A DNA stretch of 5,573 nucleotides from Lachnospiraceae bacterium (GCA_021200345.1 JAJQGR010000216.1:1-5573), one strand, 5' to 3'; positions 1-5,573 are shown, counted from the first letter of the stretch. The notes: a model not told the origin generated them from the letters alone. Numbers and translations are program-made.

Positions 1-382
1 GTTTGATATAAACAAAATCAATTACGTATTTCGCGCTTAGTCTGTCAATAAAGTTTCCCACTGCCCCGCTGCTCATCACTGTTAATGTGTAAATCAGAGG
101 AATATATTTATCATTTTTGCTCAGGCGGATGATCTCCCAGACTACCAGCGCCAGAAAAATGACAGTTAAAATATAAAACAGCCATTGCATTCCCTGCAGT
201 GTCCCCCAAGCCGCGCCGGTATTCTCCAGATAGCGAAACTCAAGCACGCCTTCTATCAAAACAATCGGGTTTCCTTTCAGTGCGTTCGCGGCCCAGATTT
301 TTGAAATTCTGTCCAGGAAAACAAGCGCCGCAAAAAGGACAGCGCAGCAGACATGCCAGTCTCTGGTTAATAATTTTTTCAT
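1..382 (-). CDS. lspA: Signal peptidase II (lipoprotein signal peptidase), 3' end cut off by window edge
   Basis: Membrane aspartic protease that cleaves the signal peptide of lipid-modified prolipoproteins just before the lipobox cysteine. Reading on the minus strand from ATG at 382, 127 complete codons are visible. Family landmarks: D24 in LDRISK after the first hydrophobic segment (about 12-24), N54-TGAAW, further hydrophobic stretches around 67-83 and 94-108, then G106-AVGNFIDR-114 and VIDF with D122, which aligns with the first catalytic Asp. The second catalytic Asp (usual N-x-AD motif about 19 residues later) lies beyond the window. The usual length is about 150-170 residues, so roughly 30-40 are missing. 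The start overlaps the aroB stop by one base (TAATG). The only Shine-Dalgarno-like GAGG is 13 bases upstream, so translation is probably coupled to aroB. A likely substrate, the lipoprotein carboxypeptidase, is encoded further right. Identification is firm; only the 3' end is unseen. Confidence 0.95.
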   Translation of the reverse strand, partial: MKKLLTRDWHVCCAVLFAALVFLDRISKIWAANALKGNPIVLIEGVLEFRYLENTGAAWGTLQGMQWLFYILTVIFLALVVWEIIRLSKNDKYIPLIYTLTVMSSGAVGNFIDRLSAKYVIDFVYIK

Positions 383-1491
383 TACGCTTTCATGTCCTCT
401 TCATCAAAGCAGATTTCTTTGATGGCTTCCAGAATTTCCTCGTCTGTCACGGTTCGGTCAATAAACGCTTTCCCGATTCTTTTAAGGAGAACGAATTTAA
501 TACTGCCGGCCTCTCTCTTTTTATCGGATCTGGTAAAAGCAAGCACCTGTTCTGGATCAATGCCGTCCACAGTGATTGGCAGATAAAACGGCACAAACAT
601 GTCCCGCACCTCGTAATACTCCTCGGCGGTAATCAGTTCCTTTCTGTAGGAAATAAAGGCGGCTGCCACACAGCCTAAAGCCACACATTCTCCATGCAGC
701 AGTTCAAAGCCCTTGGCTTTCTCGATTGCATGGCCAATCGTATGGCCGAAATTCAGCAGTGCCCGTTCTCCCTGTTCATAAGGATCCTTCTCCACCACAA
801 GCTTCTTGACGGTGCAGCTTTGGTAAATCATATCCTCCAGCACAGACATATCCTTGCTGCAAATTTCATACATATTCTCGATAAGCCAGGTGTAAAAGCC
901 CTCATTTTTGATCAGACCATGCTTCATGACTTCCGCAAAACCACTGAAAAACTGCCGGCCCGGAAGTGTATCCAGGGTATGCACATTCATATATACCAGT
1001 ACGGGCATTTTGAAAGCCCCCACCATATTTTTATAACCGTCAAAATCCACACCGGTTTTGCCGCCGATGGAGGAATCACACTGCGCTAACAGCGTGGTAG
1101 GAACCTGTACAAAGTCCACGCCCCTTAGATAGGTTGCCGCCACATAGCCGGTTACATCGCCGACCACACCCCCTCCCAGCGCCAACAGCAGGTCTTTCCG
1201 GTCAAATTCCTTATCAATGAGAAATTGATAGATCTGACGAACAGTATCAAGCGTTTTATTCTCTTCCCCTGCCGGAAAAGCGTAGACCGTCACATACCGG
1301 CACTGCCCATCCAGCAGATCCGCCAGCTGATTTGCATACAAAGGGGCTACATTGGTATCCGTGATAATACAGATTCGTCTGTCCTTAGCTCCAAGCCGTT
1401 CCATCTCCGGCAGAATTTCCTCAAAGCCCTGAGTAATGACAATTTCATAGCAGGTTTTTTTATCCTTTAAAATTGGTAAGCGCTGTGCCAT
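382..1491 (-). CDS. aroB: 3-dehydroquinate synthase
   Basis: Cytosolic NAD- and divalent-metal-dependent enzyme converting DAHP to 3-dehydroquinate, the second step of the shikimate pathway to aromatic amino acids. The 369-residue product is of normal family length. Visible motifs: the dinucleotide-binding GGGVVGD (106-112), YLRG and PTTLLAQCDSSIGGKTG (131-147), KNMVGAF (154-160), and the three expected zinc ligands E187 (GFAEVMKHG), H250 (NFGHTIGHAIE) and H266 (LLHGE). An open frame extends upstream to 1602, but it runs back through the sepF terminator. The ATG at 1491 has a good AGGAG seven bases upstream and gives a family-like N-terminus, so it is chosen. The gene follows the sepF terminator with no convincing promoter of its own, and its stop overlaps the lspA start by one base, so the two are very likely one translationally coupled unit. 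All key residues are intact. Confidence 0.97.
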   Translation of the reverse strand: MAQRLPILKDKKTCYEIVITQGFEEILPEMERLGAKDRRICIITDTNVAPLYANQLADLLDGQCRYVTVYAFPAGEENKTLDTVRQIYQFLIDKEFDRKDLLLALGGGVVGDVTGYVAATYLRGVDFVQVPTTLLAQCDSSIGGKTGVDFDGYKNMVGAFKMPVLVYMNVHTLDTLPGRQFFSGFAEVMKHGLIKNEGFYTWLIENMYEICSKDMSVLEDMIYQSCTVKKLVVEKDPYEQGERALLNFGHTIGHAIEKAKGFELLHGECVALGCVAAAFISYRKELITAEEYYEVRDMFVPFYLPITVDGIDPEQVLAFTRSDKKREAGSIKFVLLKRIGKAFIDRTVTDEEILEAIKEICFDEEDMKA

Positions 1492-1519
1492 TTGTGTTCT
1501 CCTTTTATTGAAACTAACC

Positions 1520-1537
1520 TGTCCGCCGAAGCAGACA
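1520..1537 (-). promoter_or_regulatory. cUUCGg-capped hairpin in the aroB leader
   Basis: On the minus strand, TGTCTGC and GCGGACA form a 7-bp stem (one G-T wobble) closed by C-TTCG-G, the exceptionally stable UUCG tetraloop. It lies between the sepF terminator and the aroB ribosome binding site, which begins about 17 bases after the stem. No T-run follows, so it is not a typical terminator. It may stabilise the 5' end of an aroB-lspA transcript or mark a processing site; this role is inference. Confidence 0.5.
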
Positions 1538-1548
1538 TCTCTATATAT

Positions 1549-1580
1549 AAAAAGCTTCCCCGGACCTGACCTGGGGAAGC
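1549..1580 (-). terminator. Rho-independent terminator after sepF
   Basis: On the minus strand an 8-bp perfect stem, GCTTCCCC (1580-1573) with GGGGAAGC (1561-1554), encloses an 11-base loop and is followed directly by five Ts and then ATATATAG. It starts 18 bases after the sepF stop codon. Stem GC content, position and T-run fit an intrinsic terminator. Since no clear promoter follows before aroB, some read-through may feed aroB-lspA. Confidence 0.85.
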
Positions 1581-1598
1581 CCTTTAAAATAGGAAAAA

Positions 1599-2117
1599 TC
1601 AATATGTATCATCCTGAGAATTTTGCCCGAACACCTCCAGAAAATCTCCGGAAATCTCCACAGAAGCGGGCGTAACGATAAAGATTCGCTGTGAAATCTT
1701 CTGCAGATTGCCATCCATGGCATAACAGCTGCCGGATGTAAAATCCAGAATTCTCTGCGCGGACATCTCATCGATATCCTCAAGATTGAGGACAACGGTG
1801 CGGTTCTGAAGCAAAGTATCTGTGATATCACGGGTTTCATCTACTTTTGTAGGTTTAATAACGCAAACTTCCATGCCGCCTCCTATATTTACATTGCGCC
1901 TCTGTTGCCTCATGGGTACCGGCTTGCTGACCTTCCTGGCCGCTCTGGGAACTGTCTCAGGCTCCGGATTAGGGACTGTCCTGATGTTGCTGACGGGAGA
2001 CGTGGCGGTCTCCTGATCATCCGCATCATCGAGAACATCGTCGTAATCATCATAATCCTGATCTTCACCCTCAGTTCCTATGGTAATAAATTTTACCAGA
2101 CTATTCATCACACTCAT
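1599..2117 (-). CDS. sepF: Cell division protein SepF
   Basis: Cytoplasmic, membrane-associated protein that binds the C-terminal tail of FtsZ, bundles filaments and anchors the Z ring during septum assembly. The 172-residue product has the family's three-part plan: a short N-terminal amphipathic segment (MSVMNSLVKFITIG, 1-14) expected to bind membrane; a disordered linker, strongly acidic at 17-36 and then Pro/Arg/Lys-rich at 46-75; and the conserved SepF fold from about 82 to 157, including VCVIKPTK, RTVVLNLED, RILDFTSGSCYAMDG, and QRIFIVTPASVEI. The ATG at 2117 is preferred over an upstream TTG (2135) because AAGGAG sits seven bases before it; ATG 2108 is a weaker alternative. It has its own strong promoter at 2227-2199 and its own terminator, so it may be a single-gene unit. 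The linker is longer and more charged than in many relatives; such linkers vary widely in the family. Confidence 0.95.
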   Translation of the reverse strand: MSVMNSLVKFITIGTEGEDQDYDDYDDVLDDADDQETATSPVSNIRTVPNPEPETVPRAARKVSKPVPMRQQRRNVNIGGGMEVCVIKPTKVDETRDITDTLLQNRTVVLNLEDIDEMSAQRILDFTSGSCYAMDGNLQKISQRIFIVTPASVEISGDFLEVFGQNSQDDTY

Positions 2118-2198
2118 GGAAAAACTCCTTATCAACGCAGCAGGCAGTAAAATTCGCCGGGGATTGTCCCAACAGTTCCCATGCGTTGTACTGGTCTT

Positions 2199-2227
2199 AT
2201 TATCGCTTTTTTTACATGGGATGTCAA
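2199..2227 (-). promoter_or_regulatory. Sigma-A-type promoter of sepF
   Basis: On the minus strand a perfect -35 box TTGACA (2227-2222) is separated by exactly 17 bases from GATAAT (2204-2199), five of six matches to the -10 consensus. The spacer contains an A7 run. Transcription would begin near 2192, giving a leader of about 75 bases before sepF. The remaining part of the gap 2118-2294 holds nothing else I can support. Confidence 0.88.
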
Positions 2228-2294
2228 CTCTAAATTGATATCGCGGTATACAAAAAGTTTACAAAAAGAACATGCCTCCATGCGTAATATACCA

Positions 2295-3698
2295 TCACTC
2301 ATAGATAAAATCATTCTCATCCACCGCATCCGCGTTCAGCACAATATAATCGTACGCGCTCAGCCCATAGGTAGTATTGGACTGGACAATGGCGTAAAGT
2401 TCATTTTCGTCCAGAATTGTAATCTGGCGGAACTCCGCATAGCCCTTATTAATATTATATACTCCTGTCAGTGTTCCCATGCTGGATACAGTGTAAACGT
2501 CAGAACTGTCAAGCTTATATATGCGCGTTCCCAGATCAATGGAAGCATCATCAAGGTAATAATCATTTTCTTTCAGCGAATAGGGCTCTACCTCTGTTCT
2601 TGTAACAGTCAAACCATCCTCTCCGTAGGATTCAATGAGAATATAATACGCATTCTCTTCCTCTACATAACTTACATATTCCTCCGGCACAAGGTAAAAA
2701 GATTTTTCCACGATGGAAGAAATGGGAATTTTTAGTCCCGTATCGTCATCTGTAATAATCTCAATCTCCAGGAACCGGTCTGTGGAGAAATTCACACTGC
2801 CGCTCTGGAAAGACAAAACCAGAAGTGTCTCGCCAAGACTGTTGGTGGCGGCAGACACATCCGCCCACAGCAAAAGGTCATTTTTAAGGAACCGGACTTG
2901 TACTACTTCTTCGGAAAGATAGTATTCCAGATTTTCTTCTTCCACATCAGTAATCACCAGATCCCAATATTCGGATGGTAATACCTTATATACGGACTCA
3001 CCATCCGCTACAAGGGAATTACTGACAAGCTCCGTGCGGGAATATGAGGATGAATCAAACAGTGAGGAACTTACTTCCCCTGCCTCCAGATCCTCCAGGC
3101 CATCGATCCAATAGGCTACAATTCCGGTCTCCGACGCATAATGGTATTCTATCATGCTGCTGGTAGAGCTGTAAAGAGTATTGATGTTTTCAAGAAGCAG
3201 GTTATTAACAAGCTTATCCGTCTGGGATGTCAGCGTAGTGTGAAGCTCATATACGGAAGAAAAGCTGTCATCACTGTATTTCTCCAGGAAACTGTCTATC
3301 AGATAGCGGAATTCCTCCTTATCATCCTCAGAAAGGGAATTCTCATCCGCGTTCAGAAGATCTGTATAATCTTTGATGGTACCGCTGGAATCCAGGGTAT
3401 ATACCAGGTTCCCCACAGCGACCCGTTCTTTCTCCGCTGTGAAATAATTGACATAACCGGCGCCGTCAGAATAGATCACGTCCTCCTGTCGGATGATAAC
3501 ACCGCTGTAGCGTGTATCCTCCACAAGGGAGCCCTCCCTGACCTGATAGCTCTGGATCTGCTCTCTGGAGAGGTATGTGGCTACACAGACCATAATATAA
3601 ATAAAGACAACAGCCAAAATGATGACACCAATATTCAGTTTTGACTGTTTCGGGAAAGAAACGACATTGTCTCTTTTGCCCGCAGGATTCCTTGCCAC
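2295..3698 (-). CDS. HlyD-like membrane-anchored envelope protein
   Basis: Probable single-pass envelope protein resembling periplasmic-adaptor/HlyD proteins; its precise role is not known to me. Using GTG 3698 it has 467 residues: a short basic cytoplasmic tail, one TM segment (about 22-43, rich in I/V/L), then a very acidic, Ser/Tyr-rich extracytoplasmic part. A barrel-sandwich-like stretch (about 64-105, with SGVIIRQEDVIYSDGAGYVN) resembles the biotinyl-lipoyl half of HlyD proteins. A helical stretch follows (about 110-180), and the C-terminal third has IPISSIVEKSFYLVPEEYV and GVYNINKGYAEFRQI, as in adaptor beta-barrel domains. GTG 3698 is chosen because AAGGAG lies five bases upstream; GTG 3716 has no ribosome binding site and would add six residues. 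No transporter ATPase or permease lies beside it, which argues against a simple efflux adaptor. It precedes sepF by 177 bases, and the sepF promoter lies between them. The HlyD-like call is moderately sure, the function unsure. Confidence 0.75.
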   Translation of the reverse strand: MARNPAGKRDNVVSFPKQSKLNIGVIILAVVFIYIMVCVATYLSREQIQSYQVREGSLVEDTRYSGVIIRQEDVIYSDGAGYVNYFTAEKERVAVGNLVYTLDSSGTIKDYTDLLNADENSLSEDDKEEFRYLIDSFLEKYSDDSFSSVYELHTTLTSQTDKLVNNLLLENINTLYSSTSSMIEYHYASETGIVAYWIDGLEDLEAGEVSSSLFDSSSYSRTELVSNSLVADGESVYKVLPSEYWDLVITDVEEENLEYYLSEEVVQVRFLKNDLLLWADVSAATNSLGETLLVLSFQSGSVNFSTDRFLEIEIITDDDTGLKIPISSIVEKSFYLVPEEYVSYVEEENAYYILIESYGEDGLTVTRTEVEPYSLKENDYYLDDASIDLGTRIYKLDSSDVYTVSSMGTLTGVYNINKGYAEFRQITILDENELYAIVQSNTTYGLSAYDYIVLNADAVDENDFIYE

Positions 3699-3731
3699 AC
3701 GCTCTCCTTCATCCACTTGTATGTCGCAAAA

Positions 3732-3759
3732 TGGAGAATGTGCTGCGGCACATTCTCCA
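3732..3759 (-). terminator. Perfect 12-bp hairpin between the P-loop gene and the HlyD-like gene (weak terminator or leader element)
   Basis: TGGAGAATGTGC and GCACATTCTCCA pair perfectly around the four-base loop CGCA on the minus strand. Only four Ts follow (then GCG), a weak U-tract, so termination after the P-loop gene may be partial. The hairpin starts 39 bases after that gene's stop and ends about 22 bases before the AAGGAG of the HlyD-like gene. If the HlyD-like gene is read through from upstream or from a weak promoter near 3808-3780, the hairpin is part of its 5' leader. Confidence 0.5.
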
Positions 3760-3779
3760 CATGACTTTACTTTTATTTT

Positions 3780-3808
3780 TTTATCTCTTAATTAAACTTA
3801 AACGGCAA
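3780..3808 (-). promoter_or_regulatory. Possible weak promoter for the HlyD-like gene
   Basis: On the minus strand TTGCCG (3808-3803) and GATAAA (3785-3780) are spaced by 17 bases; each matches four of six consensus positions. It overlaps the last codons of the P-loop gene, and the predicted start near 3773 would place the 12-bp hairpin inside the leader. It is offered because no other promoter-like pair is visible before the HlyD-like gene; a chance match in AT-rich DNA is quite possible. Confidence 0.25.
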
Positions 3809-4217
3809 TCTCAATATCCGATTTCAGCACTTCCGGAATATCGGCACTGTCCAGGGAAACACTGATTGTGAAATCTACGTGGAACTTCTCGCTGAGCAGC
3901 TTAATTTTCTGAACGGCGGGGGTGATGTCCTGTCCTTCCAGCTTGGCGATCTTTAAGAAGCTGTCAAGATATACCGCCTGCAGGTCATGATCCTGTGAAA
4001 TAATACCGGAGAGAAAACCGGTAAACTCATCCGCATCGCTGATCATGTAATCTGTTACATTAATCAGACGTATCTTATTATTTAATTCATACATATGCTT
4101 GGTGCTCTTGTCAAGGTAAACAATGTTGCCTTCCACTGTCTTAATGTGGTTATTTACCTTATCCAGCAATTCCTTTGTCTTGCCCTTGCCTTTGTCGCCA
4201 ACGATTAACTGAACCAT
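3798..4217 (-). CDS. Small P-loop NTPase of unknown function ('PilT-like')
   Basis: A 139-residue soluble protein that probably binds ATP or GTP. Residues 7-14, GDKGKGKT, match the Walker A pattern GxxxxGKT directly after the first beta strand (VQLIV), and AVYLD (81-85), hydrophobic residues ending in Asp, fits Walker B. A further strand (DFTISVSLD, 115-123) resembles the strand after Walker B in small P-loop folds. There is no TM segment or signal peptide. Proteins like this in Clostridia are often labelled 'twitching motility protein PilT', but this one is far shorter than true PilT (about 340 residues) and lacks its N-terminal PAS-like domain, so I would not infer pili. ATG 4217 is well supported: AGGAGG lies seven bases upstream, and a strong promoter (4327-4299) precedes it. 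It is probably transcribed alone or with the HlyD-like gene, depending on read-through of the hairpin between them. Substrate and partners are unknown. Confidence 0.8.
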   Translation of the reverse strand: MVQLIVGDKGKGKTKELLDKVNNHIKTVEGNIVYLDKSTKHMYELNNKIRLINVTDYMISDADEFTGFLSGIISQDHDLQAVYLDSFLKIAKLEGQDITPAVQKIKLLSEKFHVDFTISVSLDSADIPEVLKSDIEIAV

Positions 4218-4224
4218 ATGTAGT

Positions 4225-4230
4225 CCTCCT
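4225..4230 (-). promoter_or_regulatory. Full-consensus ribosome binding site of the P-loop gene
   Basis: AGGAGG on the minus strand lies seven bases before ATG 4217. It is the strongest Shine-Dalgarno match in the window and fixes the start of this otherwise unrecognised gene. Confidence 0.85.
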
Positions 4231-4298
4231 AAAAAGTGAAATGTACATCATCCCGAGGCGGCAAAGCCAATCTGCCCCTGAATAATTCGTATGAAAAT

Positions 4299-4327
4299 AT
4301 TATAGTAAATCCGTTCTCAAAAATCAA
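4299..4327 (-). promoter_or_regulatory. Sigma-A-type promoter of the P-loop NTPase gene
   Basis: On the minus strand TTGATT (4327-4322; four of six) is followed after exactly 17 bases by a perfect -10 box TATAAT (4304-4299). Transcription would start near 4292, leaving a leader of about 75 bases that ends in AGGAGG. Within the leader a short GGC-TTT-GCC palindrome is visible, too small to call a regulatory element. Confidence 0.82.
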
Positions 4328-4331
4328 CCAC

Positions 4332-4354
4332 TTTCAGAAATCTTTATTTCGAAA
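4332..4354 (-). terminator. Possible weak terminator hairpin after the carboxypeptidase gene
   Basis: Minus-strand TTTCGAAAT and ATTTCTGAAA can pair over about nine mostly A-T pairs with one bulged T around a four-base AAAG loop, starting three bases after the stop codon. There is no immediate T-run; a TTTTT occurs about ten bases later, inside the next promoter region. The low GC content makes it a weak candidate. Confidence 0.3.
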
Positions 4355-4357
4355 CTC

Positions 4358-5338
4358 TTAGTTAACCAATTCCAGCATCAGCTTCATCTGACCATAAACA
4401 TCATCCCTGGAAGCACTGTTTAATATAATACCAATATAGGGTTTTCCATTGACATCCTTGGCGTAAAGAGCCAGGCACTGACCCGCCTGATCAGTATAGC
4501 CGGTTTTACCGCCCAGAATGGTAATATTTTCCGGTGAAGCATAAAGCTGTTTGAAAAAGGCGTTGGTTGTATTAACACTGATAGTTTTGGCTGTCCCGTT
4601 CACATCATAAAAAGTAGTGCTGTAGCTGGACTGGCTGATAATCTGCGTAATTGCCTCGTATTTCACCGCCTCCTGAAAGATCAGATACAGGTCATACACG
4701 GTGGTGTAATGATCATCATCATGAAGTCCATGAGCATTGGTAAAATGGGTATTTGTAGCTCCCAGTGCGTTTGCTTCCTGATTCATCATCTCCACAAACT
4801 CTTCGATACTGCCCCCAATATTTTCCGCAATCAGGTTAGCCACATCATTGGCCGAATAAATCAGCAGAATATTGAGAGCTTGCTCCAGAGTCATGGTGTC
4901 ACCGGCTCTCAGACCGGCAAGCTGGGCACCACTCTCCGTAATAATCACGGAACTGGAGGCTGTCAGAGTCTGATCCAGACTTCCATACTTGACAGCAACC
5001 AGAGCAGTCATCAGCTTCGTCAGGCTGGCCATGTACAGTCTGGCATGCATATTAAACGCATACACCACCTCATTATCTGTCAGGTCAAAAAGCCCGGCGG
5101 CGGAAGCGTTCTCAATTTCAAAGCCATCAAAAGCCACACTGGTTTCCCCCACAGCCAGATTAGCCGCAAAGGAAGTGGCCCTCTCCTGTGTGGAAATGGT
5201 GATGAGTTCATAGCTGTTATTGCCTGCCTGTTCCCCGTATGCCGCCTGCAGGGTTGTACCGCAGCCGGACAAAAGCATTGTGACCAATGCCACGCACAGG
5301 CATAATGCAACAGCTTTTTTCTTATCTGTATGCTTCAC
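4358..5338 (-). CDS. D-alanyl-D-alanine carboxypeptidase, lipoprotein (low-molecular-weight PBP, peptidase S11)
   Basis: Extracytoplasmic serine enzyme that removes the terminal D-Ala of peptidoglycan stem pentapeptides and is a penicillin target. The 326-residue product has all three active-site motifs: S105-LTK-108 (catalytic Ser and Lys), S162-AN-164 in YSANDVANLI, and K278-TG-280 in GGKTGYT. The N-terminus has KKK, a hydrophobic core (about 9-23) and the lipobox LSGC with Cys26, so the protein should be lipid-modified and cleaved by signal peptidase II. It ends about 46 residues after KTG, so it lacks the extra C-terminal domain and amphipathic anchor of PBP5/DacA; the lipid presumably replaces that anchor. 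The only workable start is GTG 5338, inside the end of the upstream gene with a 17-base overlap; AGAGGAG lies 12 bases upstream, rather far, suggesting coupled translation. Activity is near certain; the gene symbol is not (DacF-like). Confidence 0.95.
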   Translation of the reverse strand: MKHTDKKKAVALCLCVALVTMLLSGCGTTLQAAYGEQAGNNSYELITISTQERATSFAANLAVGETSVAFDGFEIENASAAGLFDLTDNEVVYAFNMHARLYMASLTKLMTALVAVKYGSLDQTLTASSSVIITESGAQLAGLRAGDTMTLEQALNILLIYSANDVANLIAENIGGSIEEFVEMMNQEANALGATNTHFTNAHGLHDDDHYTTVYDLYLIFQEAVKYEAITQIISQSSYSTTFYDVNGTAKTISVNTTNAFFKQLYASPENITILGGKTGYTDQAGQCLALYAKDVNGKPYIGIILNSASRDDVYGQMKLMLELVN

Positions 5339-5573
5339 GCCAATCCAAATCTCCTCTGTCCATTGCCCTGATCATGATCTCTGCACTTGCCAGATTGGTG
5401 GCAAGGGGAATGTTGTGCATATCGCAGAGTCTGATCGTATTATCTACGTTAGGCTCATGGGATTTGGGCGACAGCGGATCCCTCAGAAAAATCACAAGGT
5501 CAATCTGATTTTGCTCAATCTGCGCGCAAATCTGCTGTTCTCCGCCAAGATGCCCGGCCAGCAATTTATGAAT
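5322..5573 (-). CDS. mgsA: Methylglyoxal synthase family protein, C-terminal part only
   Basis: Methylglyoxal synthase converts dihydroxyacetone phosphate to methylglyoxal and phosphate in the cytosol. The last 83 codons are visible (IHKLLAGHLGGEQQI at the edge, ending in DLDWREAYR); the 5' part lies beyond the right edge. The frame has no stop up to the edge, and the match to the family spans LGGEQQI, IDLVIFLRDPL, SHEPNVD and NIPLATNLASAEI. Against the E. coli enzyme (my recall of its sequence), the essential Asp71 of GGDQQ is Glu here, Asp101 of HDPD is Asn, Pro67 is His and Trp90 is Arg, while Gly66, Asp91 and His98 are kept. It may therefore be a divergent MGS-like protein with altered chemistry rather than a standard synthase. 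Its last 17 bases overlap the carboxypeptidase start, so the two are likely co-transcribed. Family is sure, enzymatic activity not. Confidence 0.85.
   Translation of the reverse strand: MHKLLAGHLGGEQQICAQIEQNQIDLVIFLRDPLSPKSHEPNVDNTIRLCDMHNIPLATNLASAEIMIRAMDRGDLDWREAYR

Noticed and set aside
199..678. Plus-strand open frames across the left end, including ones of 131-167 residues elsewhere (694-1089, 3141-3644)
   Set aside because: They lie opposite aroB, lspA and the HlyD-like gene, have no recognisable family motifs and are explained as antisense frames of real genes.
1492..1602. N-terminal extension of aroB to 1602
   Set aside because: The extra 37 codons translate the sepF terminator hairpin and the UUCG stem; ATG 1491 has a proper ribosome binding site and matches the family start.
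1905..2150. Plus-strand frame over the sepF linker
   Set aside because: It mirrors the acidic, repetitive GAT/GAC codons of the sepF linker, giving runs of Ile/Val; there is no ribosome binding site or family match.
2263..2283. Terminator after the HlyD-like gene: GCATG-GAGG-CATGT followed by TTCTTTTT on the minus strand
   Set aside because: The stem is only five pairs with a G-T wobble. The T-run is suggestive, but the hairpin is too weak to list as a feature.
4709..5305. A 198-residue plus-strand open frame
   Set aside because: It is entirely antisense to the well-supported carboxypeptidase gene and its composition (many His, Gln, Ser) shows no domain.
1..5573. CRISPR array, tRNA, insertion sequence, phage or toxin-antitoxin signals
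   Set aside because: I saw no regularly spaced direct repeats, no cloverleaf-like segment, no transposase motif and no terminal inverted repeats; the window reads as ordinary chromosomal housekeeping DNA.

Overview
All recognisable genes lie on the minus strand, so the transcriptional order runs from the right edge of the window to the left. The gene content and families (a SepF-type division protein with no ftsA/zipA-like neighbour, a lipoprotein DD-carboxypeptidase, a small 'PilT-like' P-loop ATPase, a HlyD-like envelope protein), AGGAGG-type ribosome binding sites, near-consensus sigma-A promoters with 17-base spacers, and moderate GC with AT-rich gaps point to a low-to-moderate-GC Gram-positive, most likely a Clostridia member of the Lachnospiraceae type. 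That placement is inference from gene families and neighbourhood, not from a search.

Layout, in transcriptional order: (1) 5573-5322, the 3' end of a methylglyoxal-synthase family gene; (2) 5338-4358, a penicillin-binding-type D-Ala-D-Ala carboxypeptidase made as a lipoprotein, overlapping the previous gene by 17 bases; (3) a promoter at 4327-4299 driving a 139-residue P-loop ATPase (4217-3798); (4) a gap with a perfect 12-bp hairpin (3732-3759); (5) 3698-2295, a one-TM HlyD-like protein; (6) a near-consensus promoter at 2227-2199 driving sepF (2117-1599), which ends in a rho-independent terminator (1580-1549); (7) a short leader with a cUUCGg hairpin, then aroB (1491-382), overlapping by one base with (8) lspA, whose 3' end is cut off by the left edge.

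Common theme: most genes serve the cell envelope or division. The DD-carboxypeptidase trims peptidoglycan stem peptides, its lipobox makes it a substrate of the signal peptidase II encoded by lspA, SepF tethers FtsZ to the membrane, and the HlyD-like protein is probably envelope-anchored. aroB (shikimate pathway) and the MgsA-like protein are the metabolic members. No tRNA, rRNA, CRISPR, insertion sequence or phage signal was seen. No gene-free stretch exceeds 300 bases; the longest (2118-2294) holds the sepF promoter. I see no clear new multi-gene system. The items most worth a second look are the altered active-site positions of the MgsA-like protein, the HlyD-like/sepF pairing, the small P-loop ATPase, and the two strong leader hairpins.
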